Part shown: positions 46,111-56,611 of the stretch, piece after piece
Numbering within the stretch: position 1 is the stretch's first letter
Layout: every line of letters starts with the position of its first letter
Origin: Astropecten irregularis
Taxonomy: Eukaryota; Echinodermata; Asteroidea; Paxillosida; Astropectinidae
DNA length: 64,000 bases
NCBI GenBank assembly: GCA_963971285.1
Contig: OZ020256.1
Coordinates: forward strand, 2,606,501-2,670,500
Direction: 5' to 3'
Translations under genes and position numbers: made by a program
Notes under the pieces: model-generated
Told to the model about the DNA's origin: nothing
What the model saw: the letters and a program-made list of their open reading frames with translations, nothing else
Databases searched by the model: none

Positions 46111-47016
46111 TCGTGTAAACGTGTAGCTACCTCCTATAAAGGGTCTCTGTTTGAGGCGTTACAAGTCACGAAATTGAAAAGCTTCTCGAATAATTATGTC
46201 TCTCGACACTTAAATAAGGTGATATGACTCTTTTACCAATACGTATTATAACAGAACAGTTGTTGGATGGCTTGAAGTAGTGGATTTCCTGTCTAGACTC
46301 CCAGGCCTGTCTACCTGTCGAGTCCCACTGAGCCTAAAACAAACTTGATGCTCTTTCACTAATTTCAGTAGGAATTATCTGCGGGATCGTGCCAATGGTT
46401 GTCGTCTTAACGTTCCCCTGAAGAGACATATGGTCTTGATCAGATTCCGTTTTAAAATCCCCTCTTCTAACCATTTCCTCTCTCCACTTACCAACCATAA
46501 AGTGGTCCTTTCCTTACGGTTCTTATTTCTCGCCCTCGTCAGCCCTCGGTGGAAACCATTTCCCTTGGTTTTATTTTCCGTCGGTGATATCATGACCTGC
46601 GGATTCCGCCTCTCGTCCTCACGACATTTCTCGGCACGGGCAACCGCATGTGATCACCCTTTTCGATCTACACACCCCCTCCCCCGTTTCATTAGAACTT
46701 CAAACACTTCTTCACTCACATTATATAATGCACTCTTTGACTTGACTTCAACTGAACATTTTCCACTCACAACTCGAGGAGCTCAATTTATTGGTAAGCC
46801 AATACCCTCTAAATGTTTACCTGTTTGGGGAGTACATCATTCTTCTCTGAGCAAACTCAGAGGACCCGTGTAGTGTAGGCTGCCGCCTATAACACCGACA
46901 AATCAATCTCAGTCCCCTGCATGGCTTCTCGGGCAATTCCGTGTCTTGCATGAAGCCCGTGTACGCGAACTACTATTTCTGTTCTTGCTATTTTCATTCG
47001 GCCTTTTACAAAATTG
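46111..47016. other. No recognisable gene; 147-codon frame of unknown nature
   Basis: A plus-strand frame at 46430-46873 (147 codons) overlaps a minus-strand frame at 46375-46593. Neither resembles a known family and the plus frame begins at a non-ATG-favoured context. Probably chance. Confidence 0.3.
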
Positions 47017-47060
47017 GTGGCAGCGGTGGGATTCGAACCCAAGCCATCGAAACCACTATT
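47017..47060 (-). repeat. tRNA-like B-box fragment
   Basis: Reverse complement reads GGCTTGGGTTCGAATCCCAC, a good Pol III B box in T-arm context. No full cloverleaf; likely the eroded head of a SINE. Confidence 0.5.
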
Positions 47061-47500
47061 TTCACAGAGGTGTAGTCTGTTCAATCTTTCTGCAGAGTTA
47101 ACATCTTTTCTTTTTAATATTGTAAGTTTTTTCCATACCTCAGCCATGCCATGTCTTTTATGAATAATGATTTGTACTTTATTAAAAACTATAAATTTCA
47201 CTTCTCTGCAGTTTCCAATACACATCATGGAGGAACACACTCGAATTAATGTCCGCTCAGACTCCCTTCCGCGTAATAATTTCTGGTGCTTAAAATGTCC
47301 TGACGTTGACTACAGATCTTGAAATCCCGGTTGAGGCGATATTTGGTTAGAACCAACACTCTCCGAAAAAATAAACTGAACAAACGCCCCCAACACCCCG
47401 ACAAACAAACGGGGCATGTTTATTCACGCGTACTTAAACGGCTGCTTCTCACGAATTTACCGGTAGAGTCCTGGTACAAGGGGAGAATTATAACCCACCC

Positions 47501-47732
47501 TTAAAGGTGTAATACATGATTTATAAAGGTCACAGAACATCACTCACACTTTGTCTGATCCAATATGTAGAATGAAATGATAAATCTTGATTCCCTTGAA
47601 AACCCCAGCATCTGATGAACCAAGATTTCCCATTGTGACTGTTTTCACTGTTTACGAACTGTTGAGTCCATTTTCTGTCTCAAACTCAATATTTTTTGGA
47701 GGCCTTGCAAATCCTGTACGCTGCCTTTAATG
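47501..47732 (-). mobile_element. TTAA family I element, truncated and diverged
   Basis: Begins CCTTAAAGGTGTAATACATG then GGTCACAGAACATCACTCAC, ends GTACGCTGCCTTTAA. The middle block is lost. Confidence 0.65.
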
Positions 47733-47792
47733 GAGCTCTCTCGTTTTGTTTTCTTCCGGCGGCTGCGTATTGCTCTAGGTGCAGGGACGCAA

Positions 47793-47816
47793 CCCCCCCC
47801 CCCCCCCCCCCCCCCC
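47793..47816. repeat. Uninterrupted run of 24 C
   Basis: A pure poly-C tract (poly-G on the minus strand). Similar shorter runs lie near 48366 and 63110. Confidence 0.95.
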
Positions 47817-48737
47817 GGCAAACGCCACCACTGTCTGTGTAAACAAAACAAATCAATAATAATAAGTCCTTAATAGATCTGCGTAAACAAAGCGGTGACG
47901 GCATACAAATAACGCGAACCGTGCCGGTCACGGTGGTCGTGATGATGGATGGTGGCGGGGAAATATTGGCAGTTGGTCCCCGGTACATGGTCTCGCCTTG
48001 CCGGTATGGCCATCCTCGGTGGATCACAGAACATCTTCCTTGCTCTAAGGGTGAGTGAAGTCCCCCGAGACAGTGTTCCACTCTTGCACAGGTTTCATTA
48101 CCTGAGTCTACCATGCACCTGCATAATAGGTGTTCTTTGTCATCAAGGGGGCTTCAAATGACACCATTAACAACCGGTTATAAAAGTACATAATTTTGGT
48201 TTTTTGTTTTTTCCCATGGACTGAGTTGACGAAATTAATGAAACCTAAATTTTAGTTTCAAATTAGCATATAGATTGGCCTTTTGATGAACGTACTATCT
48301 CATCAGTTTATCATTTTCGTGTTGCAAAGCCGGATGTCATGTCAATTATCATTTTGTACCATCCACCCCCCCCCCCCCACCAGCACCGACCAGACTCAAT
48401 TAATTTACGGGAAATCGTTCTGGCAAAATATGTAATAGATAGTACAATGAATTGCTATTGTGTGATTGCACTTTTTAAATGGGAACTCCAAACGCGATTA
48501 TCTTCGTTGGACATGCAACATTGAATGGCGTCTGAGCTACTGCACATTGTCTGATCATATTCGTGAAACCCTATAGCATAATTATTGTACAAGCCTTTTG
48601 ATGTTTCCAATTTATGAATCCCATTTCAATTAACCCATTGCAACTCTCCTATACGAATTTCGTCAATGAATAGACCACATTTTGGCTTATCTTATCTGAT
48701 TTATCACCGCCTTTCACCTATATATCTCTAAATTAAA
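47817..48737. other. No recognisable feature
   Basis: No gene or shared repeat apart from a 13-C run near 48366. Confidence 0.4.
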
Positions 48738-49010
48738 TACGGAAGCTTAAAGTGACCATTCGAGTTATCTAGTTTCTGATATAATTACTGTATCTCAGAA
48801 AGGTGTCACCTTCTCGGAAAGCTAAATGTTTACTCGGAAAGATATCGGGATCCGGAGGCTTCCGTAGTGTACAGCAACGCACGTGTTATATTAAACTGAA
48901 GATGTGATATCACGGAAAGACGTCTATCTGTTACAGGATATCGGCGAAAGACGTCTTTCCGAGACATCACGGCAACTCGGAACCTCGGATGGTCACTTTA
49001 AGCTTCCGTA
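48738..49010. mobile_element. 273-bp TIR/fold-back element
   Basis: TACGGAAGCTTAAAGTGACC at the left and GGTCACTTTAAGCTTCCGTA at the right, a perfect 20-bp inverted repeat. TCGGAAAG and GAAAGACGTCT motifs recur inside. TA at both edges suggests a TA target duplication. Confidence 0.85.
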
Positions 49011-49729
49011 CTTGAGAGAAACCTTTGGGAACCTCAACAACAGTAGGAATGTGGCGAATTGTATACGTTCTGTGAGACAGTGGTATTATGCTCCCTGATT
49101 TGCAAAAAAACTGTTGCCCTAACGTCGAATTTAGCGGGGAAAAACTGGTATACTTAGGCTTATAAAGCGCCTTTAAGAATAAAAACGCTAACAGAAATGT
49201 TAAAACGAGTAAAAAGAGACAAATACAGGGGTTATGCATAAAAACAAAAGATGTTTCCTGAAAATAGTGACACTGAGGAACATTCCTACTGTTGATGGGG
49301 ACAGAGTTCCAAAGTTTGGGGACAACTATAGAGAAAACAATCTATCTCCGAAAGATGTTGACCCAGTAGGAAGAAGTTAATCATCAGAAGATCTAGAGTC
49401 CCACTGTGCCTGATAGTAAATATATAGGAAGTAGAAGTCAGACAAGTAAAGAATGAGAAATACATTGTAAGCACTTGTAAATCACGTGGAGAACGTTTTG
49501 TTTATTTTACACGGTTACTTAATCTTTCTCTAAAGAGATTTTCACCCTTGGCCCTTCCAAAATGACTGGAAATCCCAAATAATTAGGATTTTATCACTGG
49601 TGAGTTTTTTTTTTGGCAGTTTGATACTTGGGGTGGAGATTCCCTCGAAAGCCTGAGGCAATTGTCGAAGTCCAAGCTTGTAAAGTGATTCAGTTATCTT
49701 GAATAGCAGGCAAAATAATTATTAAAGGT
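49011..49729. other. No recognisable feature
   Basis: No gene or shared repeat seen. Confidence 0.4.
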
Positions 49730-50075
49730 AAAATACAACATTGGTAAAGGTCACAGAGCAGCACTCACACATGATCCAACATATGCCTGAAATGATAAAC
49801 CTGTGAACATTTGAGCTCAATCGGACATCTAAGTCACGATGAAATAGCGAAAACCCGACTCAATGTTTCTTATAAAATAAAAATAATGGTTTTGATCTTA
49901 CCCCGAGATCAAAACTGTTTTCGGTCTTCGTTTTACTAATTTCAGTATTTCAGGCGGAAATATTTTAACAGTATGTTACGTTTCTACCAGCACCATCTTC
50001 ATATCCTGAAAGTTACATGTAAATTTGTGAACATTTCTGCTTGGATATGTTACCAATCATGTACTGTACCTTTAA
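49730..50075 (-). mobile_element. TTAA family I element, copy 4
   Basis: Begins ATTAAAGGTAAAATACAACA and ends CAATCATGTACTGTACCTTT then AA. GGTCACAGAGCAGCACTCAC, GAGCTCAATCGGACATCTAA and GATCTTACCCCGAGATCAAA are internal. Confidence 0.85.
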
Positions 50076-51129
50076 TATTAATATCTTACAGTATTACATA
50101 AATATTAATGTACATTTATTTAAGTGCCACACCCCTCGTTCTGAAAAGGAGTGTCTCTTTTTAATATGGAGACGTTCAAATTGATGTCATTTACATATAA
50201 TTCCTTCCCTGATATTTGGGAATCCCTCATTTCCCCCCCAAAGTTCCATGGAATTTTTGGGGGTGCCATCCATGCATAAATTCTATAAAAATATTCCTAT
50301 AGCTTTATGCTTCTAGTTACATGTAGTTCTAATCTACCTTTAATAAAGACAATAGGCGTAGATATATACATGTTCGGCGTTTTCTCATATATATACACGT
50401 GAGCCATGAATGACACAAAACAAACGAAGCACAGCGTGAAGGAATAAGGAAATTAAAATTAAACATGATCAGTCTATTTAAGAGGAAAATCTACGGTGGG
50501 TAAATGATTCCATCGGAGGACGATATTAATTTGCGCGAATTAGAATTTGTGCTATAGTAACATCAACTGTATGGTATACTGGGTAACTATACCTAAACAC
50601 ATTATTACAAACCACTTAATGTTTAAGAAAAATGAAGACTTGTTTTTGAAAAAAATATTTATGCGATAAATAACAAATTATTAAACTACATTTAGATGGC
50701 GCCGCAATTCATATGCGTTTCATATACAGTACATGTATATACAACGTGAAGCGTATTGTACATGTATATAGGCCTATACACACTATAGAAACTACATGTG
50801 GGTATGGCCCAATATGTAACTTTCATAGGCTGCTATGTAAAATAGCAAAAAATAGCCATTTCAAAATTATAATATTAAACAAATACTCAAAAACTCTTCA
50901 AGGCGATCAAGTGATATACAGAAATAATGCTGACATCTTTAAATTTTGATTTTTCTTTTTAAATGTGTCAACTGTTAAGGGTAAGCGATGACTGTGAGTT
51001 GCTGATTCAGTTTAAAATAAAATGACCCCTAAATCTGATAAATGAGCATGGTACCCTTGAATCAATCGGCGATGCACAATAGTGCGCCACCAAGAGTTTA
51101 CAACGCGTTGGCCAATCACACTGCGCGGA
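50076..51129. other. No recognisable feature
   Basis: A+T-rich; no gene seen. This lies 3' of the minus-strand receptor, but no clear poly(A) signal for it could be placed. Confidence 0.4.
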
Positions 51130-51334
51130 ATACACGGGTTTACACTTCCAAAAGTGCGCATGCGTGATAGTGCCTCGTTTCGAAGTCGCGATAAAAACCG
51201 CAGAAGTGTAAACACGTGTATTGTCTTCGACAATGGACGGGCTTACACTTCGAAAAGTGCGCATGCGTAGAAGTGCCTCATTTTGAAGTTGCGATAAAAT
51301 CCAAGATGGCCTCCGAAGTGTAAACCCGTGTATT
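51130..51334. mobile_element. Dimeric palindromic element, copy 2
   Basis: Same order as at 3075-3281: ACGGGTTTACACTTCC, AAGTGCGCATGCGTGATAGT, linker GTCTTCGACAATGGACGGG, second unit with CCAAGATGGCC, closing AGTGTAAACCCGTGTAT. The 142- and 73-codon minus-strand frames here are repeat by-products. Confidence 0.8.
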
Positions 51335-51724
51335 TTGTTGACAAACTGCGCATGTGGAAAGATGCGCAGTTTGTAGACAAAATGGCCATCGTTTTGCAAA
51401 CTCATTGTGGCGCTGTATTTTTTAAAAGACCGCATTGATCAACTAGGGTGATTCTCATCAGGGCGGCTTATATAATTTGATACATTGTATGCCGAAATAT
51501 GTAAATAGATATGTACAAATGACGTCCGAGGACATCTTTGAACACAATAAGTCCGTTCGAGGACACGAATAGTTTCCTTGTGATTCTGTGTTCGCCTGCA
51601 ATCGTGGACCCAATTGGTTCTCTATTGTTTGAACTGAAACGTTTTGGTCGCAGCTCCATTGGTTTTGTACTTTCCAATTGTCGACCTTTTCCTAACCGTG
51701 GACCCTGTTGTTACTTTTGTTATT

Positions 51725-51765
51725 GAGCAAAATTTACTGGAGTGGGATTGGAACCGGCGACCTAT
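51725..51765 (-). repeat. tRNA-like B-box fragment, same family as 41.8 kb
   Basis: Reverse complement reads GTCGCCGGTTCCAATCCCAC then TCCAGTAAATTTTGCTC, matching the arms of the palindrome at 41732-41916 with a changed B-box base. It lies about 125 bp 3' of the receptor stop. Confidence 0.5.
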
Positions 51766-51887
51766 TAATAAACAAGCTGTATTGGTTGGTATGGACAGCC
51801 ATATGTTGCAAAACGTCTATTTTTTCCTGTTCAAAAACTTTACGGAGGTTCACTTTTCAATTTCTAACGGTTGATAATCTTTCTTGT

Positions 51888-52991
51888 TTAAACCTGATGA
51901 TCAGTAATTATCGCCGCGCGAGAGTGATCCATTTGTGACTTGCGAAAGCGAGATTCGTCTGTTACAGTGTGCATGGTTAGGGAAGCGTTCTTGGTGACGC
52001 AACGGCCTGCTATACGATCGTCGTTCGTTTGAACGTTTAGGCAACAGCAACATGCCTTCTTCAAGTACTGCCTGTGAGCGGTGCTTAGAATGAACAGAAT
52101 AACCGGATTAATCGTGGAGTTGATGCGGATCAAGATTCTGCTGACACGCTTTGCATATATCAAGGCGCTGTTAGTGAAAAAAACCAATTCGTAGATACGC
52201 AGGAATTCTAAGCAGTAGTGTGTACACCACGCGATGTTAAACACGACCACTATAATGATAATGGCAACGGCCAGGCGAAGACGTTGGCGGCGCTGTCGCG
52301 GTGACACCGCCGCGTTTTGGCCTTGCAAGACGGCATTGGTGGCAACGAGGTTAGTGGCTGTGGAGCAGTAGCTAAGCGTTATGATGACCGTGGGGATGAT
52401 AAGGAAAAACACGACGTGTATCCAATTCATTAGCTTACTCTGCTCTAATGTAAACACGCATCTTCCGCTGAAGTATAGAGCAGTCGATAGGTACGCGGGA
52501 ATCGCGACGACGAAACTGGACAACCAAATCAAACTTATACCAAACAGGATGGAATGGAGACGCAGTCGCCCGCTCCGAAATCGCCGAAATGCCAGGGGCC
52601 TGGACACGGCCAAATAACGGTCAATACTTAATGCCGTCAGCGTAAATATGGAGGCACCCAATAGAACGATTCTGAAATAAAGAAAAAAGCTGCAGCTTTC
52701 CTCTGTCTTGAAAATGTGATATTTACTAGGTATGTACGCTAGCGTCTCCACCATGCCAATGGGTATGAACATCATAATGAGTCCTAGATCAGCCACAGCT
52801 AGGTTGGTAATGAGATAGTTGGGTACGGTGCGCATACCTTTGTATCTTAGTGAAATATAAATGAGGGAGACATTACCCACCACTCCGATGAGGAGACACA
52901 GGACATCCACGACAACATTAAGATGTGTCCAATTCGGAGGAAATGGAGGATAATCATAGTCATATCCAGTCTCGTTCTCGCTCAAATTCAT
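51888..52991 (-). CDS. Class A G-protein-coupled receptor, peptide-receptor-like orphan, single exon
   Basis: A 367-aa seven-transmembrane receptor. The frame extends 6 codons upstream without an ATG; I take the ATG at 52991 (A at -3). Seen: N-terminal sequons N2, N6 and N20 with a Tyr/Asp-rich segment, TM1 with G39-N40, TM2 LAVAD (D68), C100 paired with loop-2 C178, D124-R125-Y126, TM4 W156, TM5 P200, TM7 N295-P296, and a CCCC cluster at 314-317 likely lipidated. Two departures: TM6 reads A-W-C-T-H (W255), lacking the CWxP cysteine and proline order, and TM7 reads NPVIL instead of NPxxY. IFTLTALSIDRYLAV and VPNYLITNLAVAD recall bombesin/endothelin-type peptide receptors, but this is weaker than for the 10.4-kb gene. 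Ligand and coupling are unknown. No intron; codon use is less G+C-biased than the other receptor. Confidence 0.9.
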   Translation of the reverse strand: MNLSENETGYDYDYPPFPPNWTHLNVVVDVLCLLIGVVGNVSLIYISLRYKGMRTVPNYLITNLAVADLGLIMMFIPIGMVETLAYIPSKYHIFKTEESCSFFLYFRIVLLGASIFTLTALSIDRYLAVSRPLAFRRFRSGRLRLHSILFGISLIWLSSFVVAIPAYLSTALYFSGRCVFTLEQSKLMNWIHVVFFLIIPTVIITLSYCSTATNLVATNAVLQGQNAAVSPRQRRQRLRLAVAIIIIVVVFNIAWCTHYCLEFLRIYELVFFTNSALIYAKRVSRILIRINSTINPVILFILSTAHRQYLKKACCCCLNVQTNDDRIAGRCVTKNASLTMHTVTDESRFRKSQMDHSRAAIITDHQV

Positions 52992-53603
52992 AATGTCAAC
53001 GTTTTGCAATCACCTTCGCGCCGGCGACTTTTAACTTAGAAGGGTTAATTAGTGTCTCAAAGTAAGGGCGTGTCAGGTGGTAAGACCCAAGAGATACTTT
53101 TCAACAGCTACACGCCCCTTTTGTCTCTACTAACTTCAGTCTGTTGAATGGCCGATTCATTGAAAACCTTTACCACACATCATAGATTATGTTCACCTAT
53201 TATTGAGATGCGATGTCTGCACAAGATATAGTCCTAACCGTTTGCATCTATACAGTACAACAGTGCACAATCAACAATTTTAATTGGCCTCCTTTTCGTT
53301 ATAAAAGTTGGCTAAATAGATTTGTCATATAACCCAGGGTTATAGATGAACTAGAATGCCCTCCTGAGAGCTAATTTTGTATAAATCTCGATAGTTATAC
53401 ATCCAGGTATAGTTTACGTGATGTAAATGTAGTCTCGTTTCAAGTTATCAGCATTCGTCATCAGCATTCCAGTTTTCAGCAACGGTAGATCTTGCCATGA
53501 GTTCATGCACAGAGCCACGGGTAATACGCCCACCAAACTGTACAAATTAAAGTGAAAGAGAAGGTTGGTGTCAAAATACAGCATTACATTTTAAAGTGTC
53601 ATT
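52992..53603 (-). promoter_or_regulatory. 5' flank of the minus-strand receptor
   Basis: No promoter element could be placed with confidence. A weak acceptor-like CCCTTCTAAG (minus strand, about 53036-53045) might border the coding exon. Otherwise featureless. Confidence 0.2.
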
Positions 53604-53742
53604 GGGTCGATTTCACGAAGCCCTGCGATCGATCGTAACTCGATTTACGAACGATAACCCACCGTATCCTACGTGGGGCTTCAATGCATCATAGGTCCTA
53701 CGACTGATAGTACGTTACGATGAGTTGGGTGAAATCGACCAC
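53604..53742. mobile_element. ~140-bp MITE, copy 7
   Basis: GGGTCGATTTCACGAAGCCC at the left, GAGTTGGGTGAAATCGACCA at the right, with GATCGATCGTAACTCGATTT inside. Confidence 0.9.
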
Positions 53743-53796
53743 TGAACAGTTTAATTATACGTTGGGGCGTAGCATGATACCAGCTCGCCGTCTTGA

Positions 53797-53862
53797 GGCT
53801 TGTGTACACTGTCATTCTCGGTAACGTACGGTTCTCGGTAACATGTTGACCACGTACCATTT
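53797..53862. mobile_element. Fragment of the 61.5-kb TTAA-ended element
   Basis: TTGTGTACACTGTCATTCTC, GGTAAC and TCGGTAACATGTTGACCACG match one end of the element at 61518-61772. Confidence 0.55.
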
Positions 53863-54033
53863 ATAACACTACGACAGGTGAATTGGTGCACGTTCATGTT
53901 GTGTTTAACTTTGATTGTTGTATTCAAAATTAGACTATGTATTTTTTTATATATATATTCAGATGCAGCATTTGTTTTAACTTCGTGGAAAAGTATTTTA
54001 TTAAAAGGAAGTTTGGTATAAATTTGACCAGCG

Positions 54034-54175
54034 TAGTCGATTTAACCAAACGCATCGTAACTTACTATCAATCGTAGGACTTATTATGCATTGCAGCCCT
54101 ACGTAGGCCTATACGTAGCCCTATCCTTCGTAACTCGAGTTACGATCGATCCTAGGGCTTCGTGAAATCGATCCC
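54034..54175. mobile_element. ~140-bp MITE, copy 8
   Basis: GTCGATTTAACCAAACGCAT at the left, CTTCGTGAAATCGATCCCA at the right. Opposite orientation to copy 7, 290 bp away. Confidence 0.85.
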
Positions 54176-54730
54176 AGTATTTAAATCTTCCACAACACAT
54201 ACTTGACGATTGTCGTCAACTTTAAGTATGTCTCATACATTAATTTTAAGCCTTGGTCGGAAATGTACAAAAGTTACACGATGCTCCGTGTAGCCCACCA
54301 TGGTCTGAAATAATAATCTCCTCATGCATCCCCAAATCTCTCGAGATCTCACACTTTCTCTCATCCATTCGCCTTCAAAATTACCTGCAGGCGTGCAGTA
54401 GTATACCTGGCAGTCTGCCCACGTTGTGATTGGCTAATTCTCCTCGGTGTTTGGATGCCGCTAGTTATTGCCGACTGCCCCGCCACACTTGGATCTGAAT
54501 ACACATGGGAAAGGTGGAAAGAGGTGTCGGTATATAATAATGTGTCTTTATATTCACGCTCTTTCGTGTTCAAATATTTGTTTGGCAATCCTAACTCCTT
54601 AAGTGGAACATTATTGATTAAACTGTAGCTTTTGTTACATTCATGAATAATGATTACGCGCTTTAAAGGTTCCTTAAAGCTCACAGCATAAGGTCACAAG
54701 ATTATAGTCTTCCTTTACATTCAAATGTGG
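54176..54730. other. No recognisable feature
   Basis: No gene or shared repeat; the 107-codon minus frame (54361-54684) resembles nothing known. Confidence 0.4.
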
Positions 54731-55098
54731 GGTGATATGGCCTAGTGGCCCTGCGTGTTGAACTCAAACTCTTGTGGTCAGTCTACGGATTGTGGGTTCG
54801 AATCCAGCCATGGGTTAATGGTGCTTGCGTCCTTAGGCAAGACACTTTGTCACATATTGCTCCTCTTCACCCAGGTGTAAATGGGTACCTGCGAGGGTAG
54901 AGATGGCTTTGTGGTTTGATTAGCCTCTGTGCGCTGAATACGGTAGCCGAGGCTGCATACTCCCAAGGGAGTTGAGATGGTTTCTGGAATGTAAATTATG
55001 GCCCGATGACCAGGGATAATAATTAATATGCACCTTGAGCGCCATGCTCGTCTGTTATACCGCCGCATTATAAGAGTCCATTATTATTATCATTATCG
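54731..55098 (+). mobile_element. Full-length tRNA-derived SINE
   Basis: Head: GATATGGCCTAGTGGCCCTG with an A-box-like segment near 54738 and a B box GGTTCGAATCC at 54795-54805. Middle: CCTTAGGCAAGACACTTTG (54831-54849) and CACCCAGGTGTAAATGGGTA then CCTGCGAGGG. The 3' part ends in CCATTATTATTATCATTATC, a short simple tail. Tripartite structure and internal Pol III boxes fit a tRNA-derived SINE. Conserved central block is shared with 14.5 kb. Confidence 0.85.
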
Positions 55099-55132
55099 AA
55101 TATTCCTGCTGGGATCGGAACGCGTCAGGCCC
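55094..55132 (+). ncRNA. Decayed hammerhead-ribozyme-like motif E, abutting the SINE tail
   Basis: ATCGAATATTCCTGCTGGGA, then TCGGAACGCGTC and AGGCCCTCC with the family flank CTAACTTCAAGCATTTTTAT. GAAA is changed to GGAA and the 5' stem I strand is absent because SINE sequence occupies its place. Predicted inactive. Confidence 0.5.
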
Positions 55133-55150
55133 TCCTAACTTCAAGCATTT

Positions 55151-56041
55151 TTATAAATTTCCGATATTATTATGGCCGATGAGCATGAGTTTTCAGCAGG
55201 TTTTAATTGTTACCTCAAGTAGTTATTTCCTTTTTTTTAATGCGGCTTTCCAAACATTTTCATATGATTCCTCGATGAAAATAATATTCAATTTGTGTCT
55301 TACTTTTTTGTAAACAATTCATCAAAGTTTATATTTAAAATATGTTAATGAAATGCATTTTGACACGTATGAAAAAAAAATCTCGATGGCTTTTTTGTAA
55401 AAACCGTTAGTTTCAAGCGTAACAAAAAAATCAAATTTTTTTCTGTGTTTTTTTTTTCACTCGTACATGGCATATGTGTTTTATTATACACAATTTAAGG
55501 AAAGTGCTCTGAACCGGTCGTACCACGCATTATCGTTCTCGGAATTATCAAGCAGTGGTGACGTTTCCTTTTTATAAACCAGCCATTATATACAAGCACC
55601 ATTAATAGTTAATGGGAGAATTCCACAGAAATAGCAATATGCATAATGGTTGGCCCATTACCCGTACTGGGTTTCTAGTCATTAATATTGCACTACAGGA
55701 AAAGAATAATCTCGGGTTTTGTGCAAATTGTGGATGATCTATAGCCCTGAGAATAATAATTCCCAATCGTTCTCAGAATTATGGATTGTTCGGCCCTGAG
55801 AATAACAATTACTGGTAGCACCATATAAAAAAAATAGATATTTAAAATGCTCAAGTTTTGTACATTGTGCCATACAAACCAAAGAGACTAAGTACACAGA
55901 GATGATGCTGGCATAAACGGTAAAAATGATGGAGGAAGGAAAAGGCCTATAGGTGCAATCCCAAGGATTTCTCGTAAGAGCGTGCAAATCTGTAAAAACA
56001 CCTACATATAGCATGCTCTGGTTCTATGCCCTTAGGGCCCA
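55151..56041. other. No recognisable feature
   Basis: A+T-rich with several homopolymer runs; no gene seen. Confidence 0.45.
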
Positions 56042-56183
56042 GGGGTCGATTTCAGGAAGCCTTACGATCGATCGTAACTCGAGTTACGAAGGATCCCATC
56101 ATGTCTTTACATATGACTGCAATGCATCATTATAGTCTTACGATTGATAGTAAGCCTTACGATGAGTTAAGTGAAATCGACCC
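56042..56183. mobile_element. ~140-bp MITE, copy 9
   Basis: GGGGTCGATTTCAGGAAGCC at the left, GTTAAGTGAAATCGACCC at the right. Confidence 0.9.
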
Positions 56184-56338
56184 AGAACCGAGTTGGTGAA
56201 CGAGCTATCATTCCTGAAGTTGTTCTTTTATTAAGAGCATATACCATCACGTCAGTAACTTTTTTAGTTATTTCAATCTGACCAATAAGACTTGAAGATA
56301 TCATTATGCATGGTGGAAGTACTGAAAAAAGGTAGGTA

Positions 56339-56611
56339 TGCGGTGACACCATGTAATCTCTTCTGTGAGAGTGTGTGGTTCTGAGAAGAACCGTTGGTAT
56401 TATCTCGACGTTCCGAACAGTGTGCTCTGTTCGTCCTCAGGAAAGTGACTGGTTGCCTGACTTCGATGATGCTGAATATAAGTTCCAAGTCAGGCAACCA
56501 GTCACTATCATGAGGACAAACAGAGCACACTGTTCGGAACGTCGAGCTAATACCAACGGTTCTTCTCAGAACCACACACTCTCACGGAAGAGATTACATG
56601 GTGTCAACGCA
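56339..56611. mobile_element. 273-bp near-perfect hairpin element
   Basis: Two ~120-bp arms (about 56344-56463 and 56488-56605) are almost exact reverse complements around a 24-bp loop; only a handful of mismatches were seen. Ends are TGACACCATGTAATCTCTTC and GAAGAGATTACATGGTGTCA. Near-identical peptides on the two strands are a by-product. A transcript would make a long double-stranded RNA. Confidence 0.9.

Noticed and set aside
46430-46873. 147-codon frame as a gene
   Set aside because: No family resemblance, no splice or polyadenylation context, and a competing antisense frame of similar quality.
51007-51435. 142-codon minus frame similar to a frame at 2926-3210
   Set aside because: Both lie in copies of the same dimeric palindromic element.
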